From Myxococcota bacterium (GTDB lineage Bacteria; Myxococcota_A; Polyangia; Palsa-1104; JAEUJZ01): a stretch of 64,000 nucleotides of DNA. Every line of letters begins with the position of its first letter. Positions within the stretch are counted from its first letter, which is position 1. Positions 56,683 through 64,000 of this stretch are shown here, in pieces. The stretch is taken from contig JANWXW010000061.1 of the NCBI GenBank assembly GCA_025057315.1, positions 124,001-188,000 on the forward strand, given 5' to 3'. A program made the position numbers and the translations under genes. The notes under the pieces are model-generated. The model was not told the origin of the DNA, made no database searches, and saw only the letters and a program-made list of their open reading frames with translations.

Positions 56683-58703
56683 ACCTCGTCCAAGCTCCAC
56701 CCGTGTCCCGCTGGGTGCGTCTGCGCTTGGGGCTGTGTTGGGGGGGGCTGTGTGCCTGCTTGTTTCTGCTAGTGGGCCGCGCCTTCGTGCTCCAGATCCG
56801 CCAGGTCGAACAGTACCGAACCCTGGCCGAGGAGCAGTACCTGCGCGAGGTCGAGCTACCGGCCCATCGGGGGCGCATCCTAGACCGCATCGGCACCGAG
56901 CTGGCGGCCTCGACTGAGGTGGACTCGGTGTTCGCCAACCCGCGCCTGGTGCGCGCCGGCCAGCCGGAGCCGCCGCCCGAGGTCGTTCGGGCCCTGGCGG
57001 CGGCGCTGCATCTGGATCGCAAGGAGGTGAGCCGGCGGCTGCGCGCTCCCGGCTACTTTACCTGGCTGAAACGTCGGGTGTTGCCCGAGGAGGCGCGCGC
57101 CGTGCGCGAGCTGGGCATCAACGGAGTGGGCCTGCTCCCAGAACCCAAACGCTACTATCCGAATCGGTCCCTGGCTGGTCCGGTCCTGGGCTGGGCTGGG
57201 CTGGACTCCGTGGGCCTGGAGGGCGTGGAGCTGGCCTACGATCGCTGGCTGCGCGGCAGCCGTGGTGCCATCCCGGGGTTGCAGGACGCCCGCGGCAACA
57301 AGCTGTTCGTCTCTGGCATTGGCGACCTGACCCGCGACAGCGGGCATGACGTCTATTTGACCCTAGATAAGTTCATCCAGTTCAAGCTGGAGCAGGCGCT
57401 GGAGGAGGGAGTGGCTGCGGCTCGGGCTCGCGCCGGTGTGGCGGTGGCCATGGATCCGCGCACAGGGGAGATCCTGGCCATGGCCTCGGTGCCGTCGCTG
57501 AATCCCAATGACCCGGGCAACGCCCGGGAGCGCGGCGTGCGCAACCGCGCCGTCACCGACCCCTTCGAGCCCGGCTCGACGATCAAGCCGTTTTCCATTG
57601 CTGCTGCTCTGGAGGCTGGCGTCATCCGTGTGGATCAGGAGTGGGACTGCGAAGGCGGGCGGTGGAAGGTCGGCAACGCCATCATTCACGATGCCGAACC
57701 GGAAGGCACGCTGAGCACGACGCAGGTCCTGGCGCGCTCCTCCAACATCTGCACGGCCAAGATTACCCGCCGCCTGGGCAAGGAGGGGCTCTATCAGTTT
57801 CTGCGCCGGATGGGGTTCGCGGCGCCGACCGGGGTGGACCTGCCCGGGGAACGCGCCGGCGTGCTGCGGCCGCCTGGGCGATGGGGCGAGGTGGGCTTCG
57901 CCACCATCAGCTTTGGCCAGGGCATGACTGCCACGCCCATCCAGCTGGTCACCGCCATGAGCGCCTTTGCCAACGGCGGGATTCTATACCGCCCGTACAT
58001 CGTGCGGCGTGTAGTAGACCCGCGGGGCAACGTGGTGTTGGAAAACCGACCCGAGGGACGCCGGGTGGTTTCAGCGGAGGTGGCAGCCGCGATGCGCCTG
58101 ATGATGCGTGCGGTCATGCAAAAGAGGGGCACCGGCGAGAAAATTGACATTCCCGGATATCCGGTGGCTGGCAAGACCGGCACGGCCCAAAAGGTAGACC
58201 CTGCCACCCGGCGCTACTCACCGGACCGCTGGGCATCGTCGTTTATGGGCTTTGCTCCCTATGACGATGCGCGGCTGGCGCTCTTCGTCATGGTGGATGA
58301 GCCGCAAGGCTCTCATTATGGTTCGGCGGTGGCTGGGCCAATCTTTGTCAAGGTCATGTCCGCGGCCCTACCCTATTTGGGGGTGGCGCCACGCCCAGCT
58401 CAGGCGCCGGTGGCAGAAGCCACACCGGCTAGCCCGCGAGCGTTGCCGGAGCGCAGTTCGGTGGTGGAGCAGGAGATACCGGTGGACGACAAGGCCGCGC
58501 TTCCTGTCGCCGAGCCGGCGATTGTGCCGGACGCAGTGCCAGACTTCTCCGGATTGGCCCTGGGCGAGGCACTGAGCCTGGCGCAGCAGGCCCGACTTCG
58601 CCTGGAGATTGTCGGCAGCGGTCGCACCGTGGCGCAGGTGCCGCCCCCTGGGAGCCCGCGCCGCGGACCGGTGTGCAAGCTGCTCCTGGCGCCACCAGAT
58701 TAG
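56679..58703 (+). CDS. ftsI: Cell-division transpeptidase, PBP3/FtsI-type with PASTA domain
   Basis: The 674-residue class B penicillin-binding protein has an N-terminal membrane helix (about 20-38). The dimerisation domain carries the usual AHRGRILDR block. The transpeptidase motifs are complete: STIK with Ser300 and Lys303, SSN at 354-356 and KTG at 499-501. A single PASTA domain (about 615-672) at the C-terminus is a Myxococcota- and Gram-positive-type feature. It cross-links septal peptidoglycan. The start is GTG 56679 overlapping ftsL. murE::murF follows after 18 bp. Confidence 0.95.
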   Translation: MNLVQAPPVSRWVRLRLGLCWGGLCACLFLLVGRAFVLQIRQVEQYRTLAEEQYLREVELPAHRGRILDRIGTELAASTEVDSVFANPRLVRAGQPEPPPEVVRALAAALHLDRKEVSRRLRAPGYFTWLKRRVLPEEARAVRELGINGVGLLPEPKRYYPNRSLAGPVLGWAGLDSVGLEGVELAYDRWLRGSRGAIPGLQDARGNKLFVSGIGDLTRDSGHDVYLTLDKFIQFKLEQALEEGVAAARARAGVAVAMDPRTGEILAMASVPSLNPNDPGNARERGVRNRAVTDPFEPGSTIKPFSIAAALEAGVIRVDQEWDCEGGRWKVGNAIIHDAEPEGTLSTTQVLARSSNICTAKITRRLGKEGLYQFLRRMGFAAPTGVDLPGERAGVLRPPGRWGEVGFATISFGQGMTATPIQLVTAMSAFANGGILYRPYIVRRVVDPRGNVVLENRPEGRRVVSAEVAAAMRLMMRAVMQKRGTGEKIDIPGYPVAGKTGTAQKVDPATRRYSPDRWASSFMGFAPYDDARLALFVMVDEPQGSHYGSAVAGPIFVKVMSAALPYLGVAPRPAQAPVAEATPASPRALPERSSVVEQEIPVDDKAALPVAEPAIVPDAVPDFSGLALGEALSLAQQARLRLEIVGSGRTVAQVPPPGSPRRGPVCKLLLAPPD

Positions 58704-58721
58704 GCCGGAGGCGAAAGTCCA

Positions 58722-61700
58722 ATGAAACTTTCCGAGTTGCTGAGGGGTGTGGAGGTCCAGCACATGCTGGGCCATTTCCCGCCCGACCTGGACGTCGCTG
58801 AGGTGCGAGATGACTCGCGGAGGGTGCAGCCGGGCGACCTCTTTGTCGCTCTGCGCGGGCAGAGGGTCGATGGGCATCACTTTGTGCCCGAAGCGGCGGC
58901 ACGGGGGGCTGCTGTGGCCGTGGTGGAGCAGGTGACGCACGGCGAGAAGTTGCCGCAGATCCAGGTGGCGTCGACTGCCGTGGCGTTGGCCCACATGGCA
59001 GCAAACCGGTTCGGCCGGCCTGCCGATGGCTTGTTGCTCGTGGGGGTGACCGGGACCAACGGCAAGTCGACCACGTGCTTTCTGGTGGAGGCCATGCTGC
59101 GTCGGGCCGGCTACGAGCCGGGCCTAATCGGCACCGTGCTGTACCGGTGGCGCGACCGGAGCGTGCAGGCGCCCTATACCACCCCACCGCCGCTTTTGCT
59201 GCACCATACGCTTCGCGACATGCGCGATGCCGGCGTCGATGCGGTGGTCATGGAGGCTTCCTCCCATGCCCTGGCTCTGGGGCGGCTGGCAGGGCTGCGG
59301 TTCCGCGCTGCGGCCTTCACCAACCTGACCCAGGACCACCTGGACTTCCACGGCGACATGGAGGCCTATTTTGTCGCCAAGGCGCGGCTGTTCCGCGAAC
59401 ACCTCTTGCCCGCAGCGCAGGGCGGCACGGCGGTAGTCTGCGTGGATGGAGATGCGGGCAGGCGCATGGCGGATGTCGCGCGGGATGCAGGTGCACGCCT
59501 GCTGACCGTCTCGCTGCGGACCGAGGCCGATGTCAGGTTGGCCGAGGCCACCTGGTCGCTCCAGGGTCTTCAGGCCCGGTTGTTGACCCCCGTTGGGGAG
59601 GTGGCGATTCGCTCGCCTCTGATTGGGCAGCACAACCTGGAGAACCTGGCTGTAGCCGCAGGTCTTGGCGTTGCGCTGGAGTTGCCTCCAAGGGTCATCG
59701 GGGAGGGGTTGTCGGCGCTGGGTGGCGTACCCGGCCGGCTCGAACGGATCCCTGGCGGACCTGGCGCTCCCCTGGTGCTGGTCGACTATGCACACACCCC
59801 TGACGCGCTGGGTCGGACTCTGGAGGCGGTCAGGGCGTCCGCTGCCCGCAGCGGTGGGCGGATGGGCCGGCTGCTGCTGGTCTTTGGCTGCGGTGGCGAT
59901 CGCGACCGTGACAAGCGGCCCCAGATGGGCCGGGTGGCGGCTGCCGGGGCGGATCTGATCGTGCTGACGAACGACAACCCGCGGAATGAGGCTCCGGAGA
60001 CCATCGCCGACCAGGTCCTTGCCGGGATCCTCGAAGGACCGAGCCCGCCGCCGCGGCTGTGGCGCGAGGATCTGGCAGGGGCCCGTCGCGGCTATTGCGT
60101 CGAGCTGGACCGTCGCGAGGCCATCCATGCGGCTGTGCTGGCCGCCCGCGCCGAGGACGTGGTGCTGGTGGCAGGCAAGGGCCATGAGGACTATCAGATC
60201 ATTGGCGCCGTGCGCCACAGCTTCGACGACCGGCAGGTGGCAGCAGAGGCGCTGTTGCGCCGCGGCAACTTGGCCCGAGCGTCCAGCGGAGGCACACCCT
60301 CTATTGACTTGCCCATCGAGCGGGTGCTGCAGGCTACCGCCGGTCAGCTTAGCCGCGGGACGCCGCGACGCTTCAGCCGTGTGGTCATCGACAGTCGGGA
60401 CGCCTCGCCGGGGGCGCTGTTTTGTGCCCTGCGTGGTCCACGGCACGATGGCCACGACTTTGCCGTCCAGGCGGTTTCCGCTGGCGCCACCGGGCTTCTG
60501 GTGGAACGCGGTCGAACCGCCACGCTGGAAGGGCTGCCTGCCCAGGTGGCGGTCGTTGAGGTCGATGATACGATGATTGCGTTGGGCCAACTGGCGCGGG
60601 CCCATCGTGAGGCGCCGGAGATAGCACGCGCCCTGAAGGTGGTCGGGATCACCGGCTCTGCGGGCAAGACCAGCACCAAGGATCTGCTGGCGGCCATCTT
60701 GGAAGCCCATGCCCCTGGCGAGGTCATCTGGACCGAGGGCAATCTGAACAATCACCTGGGTGTGCCGCTGACGCTGCTCCGGCTTCGCCCGGGAATCCGC
60801 TATGCCGTGGTCGAGATGGGCATGTCGGCGCGTGGCGAGATCGCCTACCTGACCACCCTGGCCCGGCCCGACGTGGGGGTCATCACGCTGGTGGGGCCAG
60901 TGCACCTAGAGTCCCTCGGCAGCGTGGCAGCGGTGGCCCGCGCCAAGGGTGAGCTGTTTGCCGAACTGGGCGATGGGTGCGCAGCGGTCTTTCCGGTGGG
61001 GCCAGGACACGAATTGGTGGCGGCCGAGACCGTACGCAGCGGGGTGGCCAGCGGGCGCTTGCGAGCGGTGCCCGTTTGGACCGCCGCAGGGACTCCGCCT
61101 CCGGGCACGGCGGTGGCAGCCGAGCTCGTCAGCCAGGGACCCGAGGGGATCGGGGTCCGGCTCACCTTCTGGCCCGGCCAGCAGGGTGCGACGCAGGTGG
61201 TGGAGGTGAACTTGCAGCTGGTGGGTGCTCACCAGGTACACAATGCGGCGCTGGCCGCTGCGGCAGCCCTGTCTCTGGATGTCCCGCCAGAGACCATCGT
61301 GCAGGGGCTGACGCGGGCTGGCCGCGCAAAGCACCGTGGACAGATCGTGGAGATTGCGGGGCGTCACCTGCTCGATGATTGCTACAATGCCAGCCCCCCG
61401 TCGATGAGGGCAGCCCTGGGGACGCTCCGGTCGCTGTGCAAGGGCGGGCGGGCGCTGGCCGTGCTCGGCGACATGCTCGAACTGGGCGACGAGGCACCAG
61501 CGCTGCACCGGGAGGTCGGGCAGATGGTGGCCGGCCAGCTGGATTGTCTCATCGCCGTCGGGCCGCTGATGGCGGAAGCGGCCGCGGCTGCCTCTGCGCT
61601 TGGGACGGAGGCCGTGTCGGTGGGTTCCCCCGAGGAGGCCGCGGAGCTGTTGGCCAAGCGCAGCCGGGCGGGAGACTGGATTCTCATCAAGGGCTCGCGG

Positions 61701-61763
61701 GGCATGCGACTGGAGCGGGTGCTGGAGCTTCTGCCCGGACTGCTCCACCAGACGGAGTCCTAA
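58722..61763 (+). CDS. MurE-MurF fusion: UDP-MurNAc-tripeptide and pentapeptide synthetases in one protein
   Basis: The 1013-residue protein joins two Mur ligases in one uninterrupted frame. The first (residues 1 to about 510) is MurE, which adds meso-diaminopimelate; its P-loop is GVTGTNGKST at 108-117 and DNPR at 418-421 is the DAP-selective signature. The second (about 528 to the end) is MurF, adding D-Ala-D-Ala, with P-loop GITGSAGKT beginning at about 642 and the EMGMSARGEI block. The junction (about 510-528) is short and Gly/Ser-rich. Substrates of the two steps are consecutive, so handover within one protein is plausible. Known natural MurE-MurF fusions exist in a few bacteria. Confidence 0.93.
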   Translation: MKLSELLRGVEVQHMLGHFPPDLDVAEVRDDSRRVQPGDLFVALRGQRVDGHHFVPEAAARGAAVAVVEQVTHGEKLPQIQVASTAVALAHMAANRFGRPADGLLLVGVTGTNGKSTTCFLVEAMLRRAGYEPGLIGTVLYRWRDRSVQAPYTTPPPLLLHHTLRDMRDAGVDAVVMEASSHALALGRLAGLRFRAAAFTNLTQDHLDFHGDMEAYFVAKARLFREHLLPAAQGGTAVVCVDGDAGRRMADVARDAGARLLTVSLRTEADVRLAEATWSLQGLQARLLTPVGEVAIRSPLIGQHNLENLAVAAGLGVALELPPRVIGEGLSALGGVPGRLERIPGGPGAPLVLVDYAHTPDALGRTLEAVRASAARSGGRMGRLLLVFGCGGDRDRDKRPQMGRVAAAGADLIVLTNDNPRNEAPETIADQVLAGILEGPSPPPRLWREDLAGARRGYCVELDRREAIHAAVLAARAEDVVLVAGKGHEDYQIIGAVRHSFDDRQVAAEALLRRGNLARASSGGTPSIDLPIERVLQATAGQLSRGTPRRFSRVVIDSRDASPGALFCALRGPRHDGHDFAVQAVSAGATGLLVERGRTATLEGLPAQVAVVEVDDTMIALGQLARAHREAPEIARALKVVGITGSAGKTSTKDLLAAILEAHAPGEVIWTEGNLNNHLGVPLTLLRLRPGIRYAVVEMGMSARGEIAYLTTLARPDVGVITLVGPVHLESLGSVAAVARAKGELFAELGDGCAAVFPVGPGHELVAAETVRSGVASGRLRAVPVWTAAGTPPPGTAVAAELVSQGPEGIGVRLTFWPGQQGATQVVEVNLQLVGAHQVHNAALAAAAALSLDVPPETIVQGLTRAGRAKHRGQIVEIAGRHLLDDCYNASPPSMRAALGTLRSLCKGGRALAVLGDMLELGDEAPALHREVGQMVAGQLDCLIAVGPLMAEAAAAASALGTEAVSVGSPEEAAELLAKRSRAGDWILIKGSRGMRLERVLELLPGLLHQTES

Positions 61764-61767
61764 CGCC

Positions 61768-62880
61768 ATGCTCTACCACCTGCTGTACTCGCTGCATACC
61801 CACCCCCGTCTGTCCTGGCTCAACGTGGTGCGCTATGTCTCGACGCGCACCCTGCTGGCGGTGCTGACTGCCTTGGGCATCGGGTTGCTGCTTGGCCCAT
61901 GGTTCATCGAGCGTCTGCGCGAGCGGCAAATTGGCGAGCAGATTCGCGGAGATGGACCCCAGACCCACAAGCAGAAGGCCGGCACGCCGACCATGGGCGG
62001 CTCGCTGATCCTGCTGGCGCTGGTCATCCCGACCCTGCTCTGGTGCGACCTGCGCAACCGCTTTGTGTGGATCACGCTCGGCGTCACCACGGCCTATGGG
62101 GTCATTGGCTTCCTGGACGACTATCTGAAGCTTACGGTGTCCAAAAGGGGCCTGCCGGGCAAGGTCAAGATTGTTGCCCAGCTCGTCGTGGCAGCCATGG
62201 CGGCAGGCTACATTTTTTTCTCCGATCTGCTCGATCCGGACCTGCGCTTTCGCCTGGCCCTGCCGCTGGTGGACTTTTACGAGTATCCAATTACCATCTG
62301 GGCGCCGGCCTACTTTGTGCTCGGCGTCCTGGTGATTGTGGGGACGAGCAACGGCGTCAACCTCACCGACGGGCTGGACGGGCTGGCCATCGGGCCGGTC
62401 ATCATCTCGGCCGGCACCTTCCTGATCCTTACCTACGGCGCGGGCACCATCATCAAGGGGTTTAACATCGCCGAGTATCTGAAGATCCCGCACATCGACG
62501 GCGCTGGCGAGCTGGCCATCTTCTGCGGTGCCATGGCCGGGGCTGGGGTGGGCTTCCTCTGGTACAACACCTACCCGGCCCAGGTGTTCATGGGCGATGT
62601 GGGTTCGCTCTCGCTGGGCGGTGCGCTGGGCACGCTGGCACTGCTCACCAAGAATGAGGCAACTTTGCTCATTTTGGGGGGCATCTTTGTCATCGAGACG
62701 GTGTCGGTGATGGTTCAGGTGGCCTCGTTCAAACTGACCGGCAAGCGCGTGCTGCTGATGGCACCGATCCACCACCATTTCGAGCTCAAGGGGTGGGCCG
62801 AGCCGAAGATCATCGTGCGCTTCTGGATCATTTCCTTCATGCTGGCCCTGATGGCGCTGGCGACGCTCAAGGTGCGATAG
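61768..62880 (+). CDS. mraY: Phospho-N-acetylmuramoyl-pentapeptide transferase
   Basis: MraY makes lipid I from UDP-MurNAc-pentapeptide and undecaprenyl phosphate at the membrane. The 370-residue protein has about ten transmembrane helices. Its catalytic blocks are HKQKAGTPTMGG, the Asp-rich GFLDDYLK, NLTDGLDGLA and the C-terminal APIHHHFELKGW with its His cluster. The ATG at 61768 follows the murF stop by four bases. It is followed after 11 bp by murD. Confidence 0.97.
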   Translation: MLYHLLYSLHTHPRLSWLNVVRYVSTRTLLAVLTALGIGLLLGPWFIERLRERQIGEQIRGDGPQTHKQKAGTPTMGGSLILLALVIPTLLWCDLRNRFVWITLGVTTAYGVIGFLDDYLKLTVSKRGLPGKVKIVAQLVVAAMAAGYIFFSDLLDPDLRFRLALPLVDFYEYPITIWAPAYFVLGVLVIVGTSNGVNLTDGLDGLAIGPVIISAGTFLILTYGAGTIIKGFNIAEYLKIPHIDGAGELAIFCGAMAGAGVGFLWYNTYPAQVFMGDVGSLSLGGALGTLALLTKNEATLLILGGIFVIETVSVMVQVASFKLTGKRVLLMAPIHHHFELKGWAEPKIIVRFWIISFMLALMALATLKVR

Positions 62881-62891
62881 GAGGGGCAGAG

Positions 62892-64000
62892 ATGGAGCTG
62901 GCAGGTCGCCGCGTGGCTGTTGTCGGCCTGGGTAAAAGTGGGGTTGCCGCAGCGCGCTTTTGTGTGCGGCGCGGTGCCCGGGTTGTCGCCACCGATGATC
63001 GGTCTGAGATAGGGCCGATCGCAGCGGAGCTAGCGGACCTTGGTGTGGCGCTGCATCTGGGTGGCATCTCGGCAGAGGCCCTGCAGGGAGCGGACCTGGT
63101 TGTGCTATCTCCCGGCGTGCCGCCGACGTTGCCCCCGCTGGTCGAGGCGCGTGGGTGTGGCGTGCCCATCCTTGGCGAGATAGAGCTGGCCGCGCGCTTT
63201 GTTGCCGCACCGATTGTGGGGGTCACCGGTACCAATGGCAAATCCACCGTGGCGAGCCTGTGTGGGGCCATTGCCGCGCGCACCGGCCGTCCCAGCTTCT
63301 GCGGTGGCAACCTGGGCACGCCGCTCCTGGAGGCAGTAGGGACTCCGGCCGCGGAGCCCGATGGAATCGTGGTGTGCGAGATGTCCTCATTTCAGCTCGA
63401 GACCGTAGAGCGGTTGCACTGCCGGGCCGCGGCAGTGCTCAACCTGACGGCCGACCATCTCGACCGCTATTCCTCGCTGCAGGAGTACGGCGATGCCAAG
63501 GCGCGCATCTTTTGCAACATGACAGCAGACGATGTGCGCGTGCTCAATGCCGACGATCCGGAGACGCTGGCGCTGTACCGGCGCAATCACGGGGAGCGCT
63601 TCTCGGTGTTTACCTTCTCGCTGCGAGAGGCACCGCCCTTGGGCGGTTTTGTCGATGGAGACCACCTGGTGCTGCGGCTCCCCGGCGGACAGGAGCGCTA
63701 CCCCACCGCCGAGCTGAACCTGGTCGGCAGCCACAACCTGGCCAACGCGCTGGCGGCGTTTTTGCTTATGCGGGCATCGGGGCTGGCCACACCGGCCCAG
63801 GTGCGCGAGGCGGCGCGTGCCTTTCGGCCGCTGCCGCATCGGATGGAGTGGGTGGCCGAGCGCGGAGGCGTTCACTTTTATGACGACAGCAAGGGCACCA
63901 ATGTCGGGGCCGTCGTGGCCAGCTTGCACGGCTTCCCGCGGCCTTTTGCGCTCATCGCGGGCGGCCGGCACAAGGGCGGTAGCTATGCCCCGCTGCGACA
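62892..64000 (+). CDS. murD: UDP-N-acetylmuramoyl-L-alanine:D-glutamate ligase, partial
   Basis: MurD adds D-glutamate to UDP-MurNAc-L-Ala. The frame begins at ATG 62892 and runs off the right edge after about 369 of the usual 440-450 residues. It has the N-terminal VVGLGKSG Rossmann loop, the P-loop GVTGTNGKST (about residues 108-117) and the NLTADHLDRY block, and the LPHRMEWV central block with the DDSKGTN strand. The D-Glu is supplied by the murI-encoded racemase nearby. A GAGGGG site precedes the ATG. Confidence 0.95.
   Translation, partial: MELAGRRVAVVGLGKSGVAAARFCVRRGARVVATDDRSEIGPIAAELADLGVALHLGGISAEALQGADLVVLSPGVPPTLPPLVEARGCGVPILGEIELAARFVAAPIVGVTGTNGKSTVASLCGAIAARTGRPSFCGGNLGTPLLEAVGTPAAEPDGIVVCEMSSFQLETVERLHCRAAAVLNLTADHLDRYSSLQEYGDAKARIFCNMTADDVRVLNADDPETLALYRRNHGERFSVFTFSLREAPPLGGFVDGDHLVLRLPGGQERYPTAELNLVGSHNLANALAAFLLMRASGLATPAQVREAARAFRPLPHRMEWVAERGGVHFYDDSKGTNVGAVVASLHGFPRPFALIAGGRHKGGSYAPLR

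Noticed and set aside
59124..60905. 593-codon minus-strand frame opposite murE::murF
   Set aside because: Antisense to two well-identified ligase domains; the reading is a GC-rich codon-position artefact.

Overview
The window is GC-rich, densely coded chromosomal DNA. The mix of genes is typical of Myxococcota/Deltaproteobacteria: three eukaryotic-type Ser/Thr kinases or pseudokinases, an FHA-sigma54 activator, HDOD signalling, many large lipoproteins of unknown function, a PEGA protein, and ATP-synthase b/b' subunits with a secreted-type extension. This taxonomic call is inference from gene content. I see no insertion sequence, phage, integrase or CRISPR array.

Layout. 1-2.6 kb: end of a secreted protein, a DUF2520 Rossmann protein, nadD and a divergent M15 peptidoglycan peptidase. 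2.7-9.7 kb: a pseudokinase, a small TPR protein, a glycerophosphodiesterase, a universal stress protein, an ExbB/ExbD pair, an orphan GspF/PilC-like protein and a glutathione S-transferase. 10.3-12.5 kb: eutC overlapping a gene that encodes a EutL microcompartment shell protein joined to a EutT-type cobalamin adenosyltransferase; no eutB is nearby. 13.0-17.5 kb (minus strand): a tightly coupled operon of sugar epimerase, DegT aminotransferase, ABC ATPase, ABC permease and a membrane protein. 17.6-22.2 kb: two tandem degenerate PilT-like ATPases, an APH-fold kinase and an APS-kinase-like protein. 22.1-25.0 kb: a metallophosphatase/tetraheme cytochrome fusion and a lipoprotein. 25.3-31.4 kb: ATP synthase operon b'-b-delta-alpha-gamma-beta-epsilon, without the a and c genes. 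31.4-36.9 kb: a lipoprotein/PEGA operon diverging from an active-looking Ser/Thr kinase, then a 2Fe-2S thioredoxin-like ferredoxin and tRNA-Phe(GAA). 37.2-41.8 kb: a GT1 glycosyltransferase with a stand-alone E2-like acyltransferase, a lipoprotein, and a CheX-like/HDOD protein overlapping a CheY. 42.4-45.4 kb: a Ser/Thr kinase translationally coupled to an FHA-sigma54 activator. 45.5-49.1 kb: DinG-type helicase, murI and a Fic-fold protein lacking its catalytic His. 49.4-55.3 kb: an outer-membrane-type protein coupled to a 1498-residue metzincin-like lipoprotein. 55.4-64 kb: the dcw cluster rsmH-ftsL-ftsI-murE::murF-mraY-murD, cut by the window edge.

The most unusual item is the EutL-EutT fusion next to a eutC that has no eutB beside it. 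Other oddities are several proteins that keep a fold but have lost key catalytic residues (pseudokinase, Fic, two PilT-like ATPases), the MurE-MurF fusion, and repeated convergent gene pairs whose 3' ends overlap by 60-110 bp.
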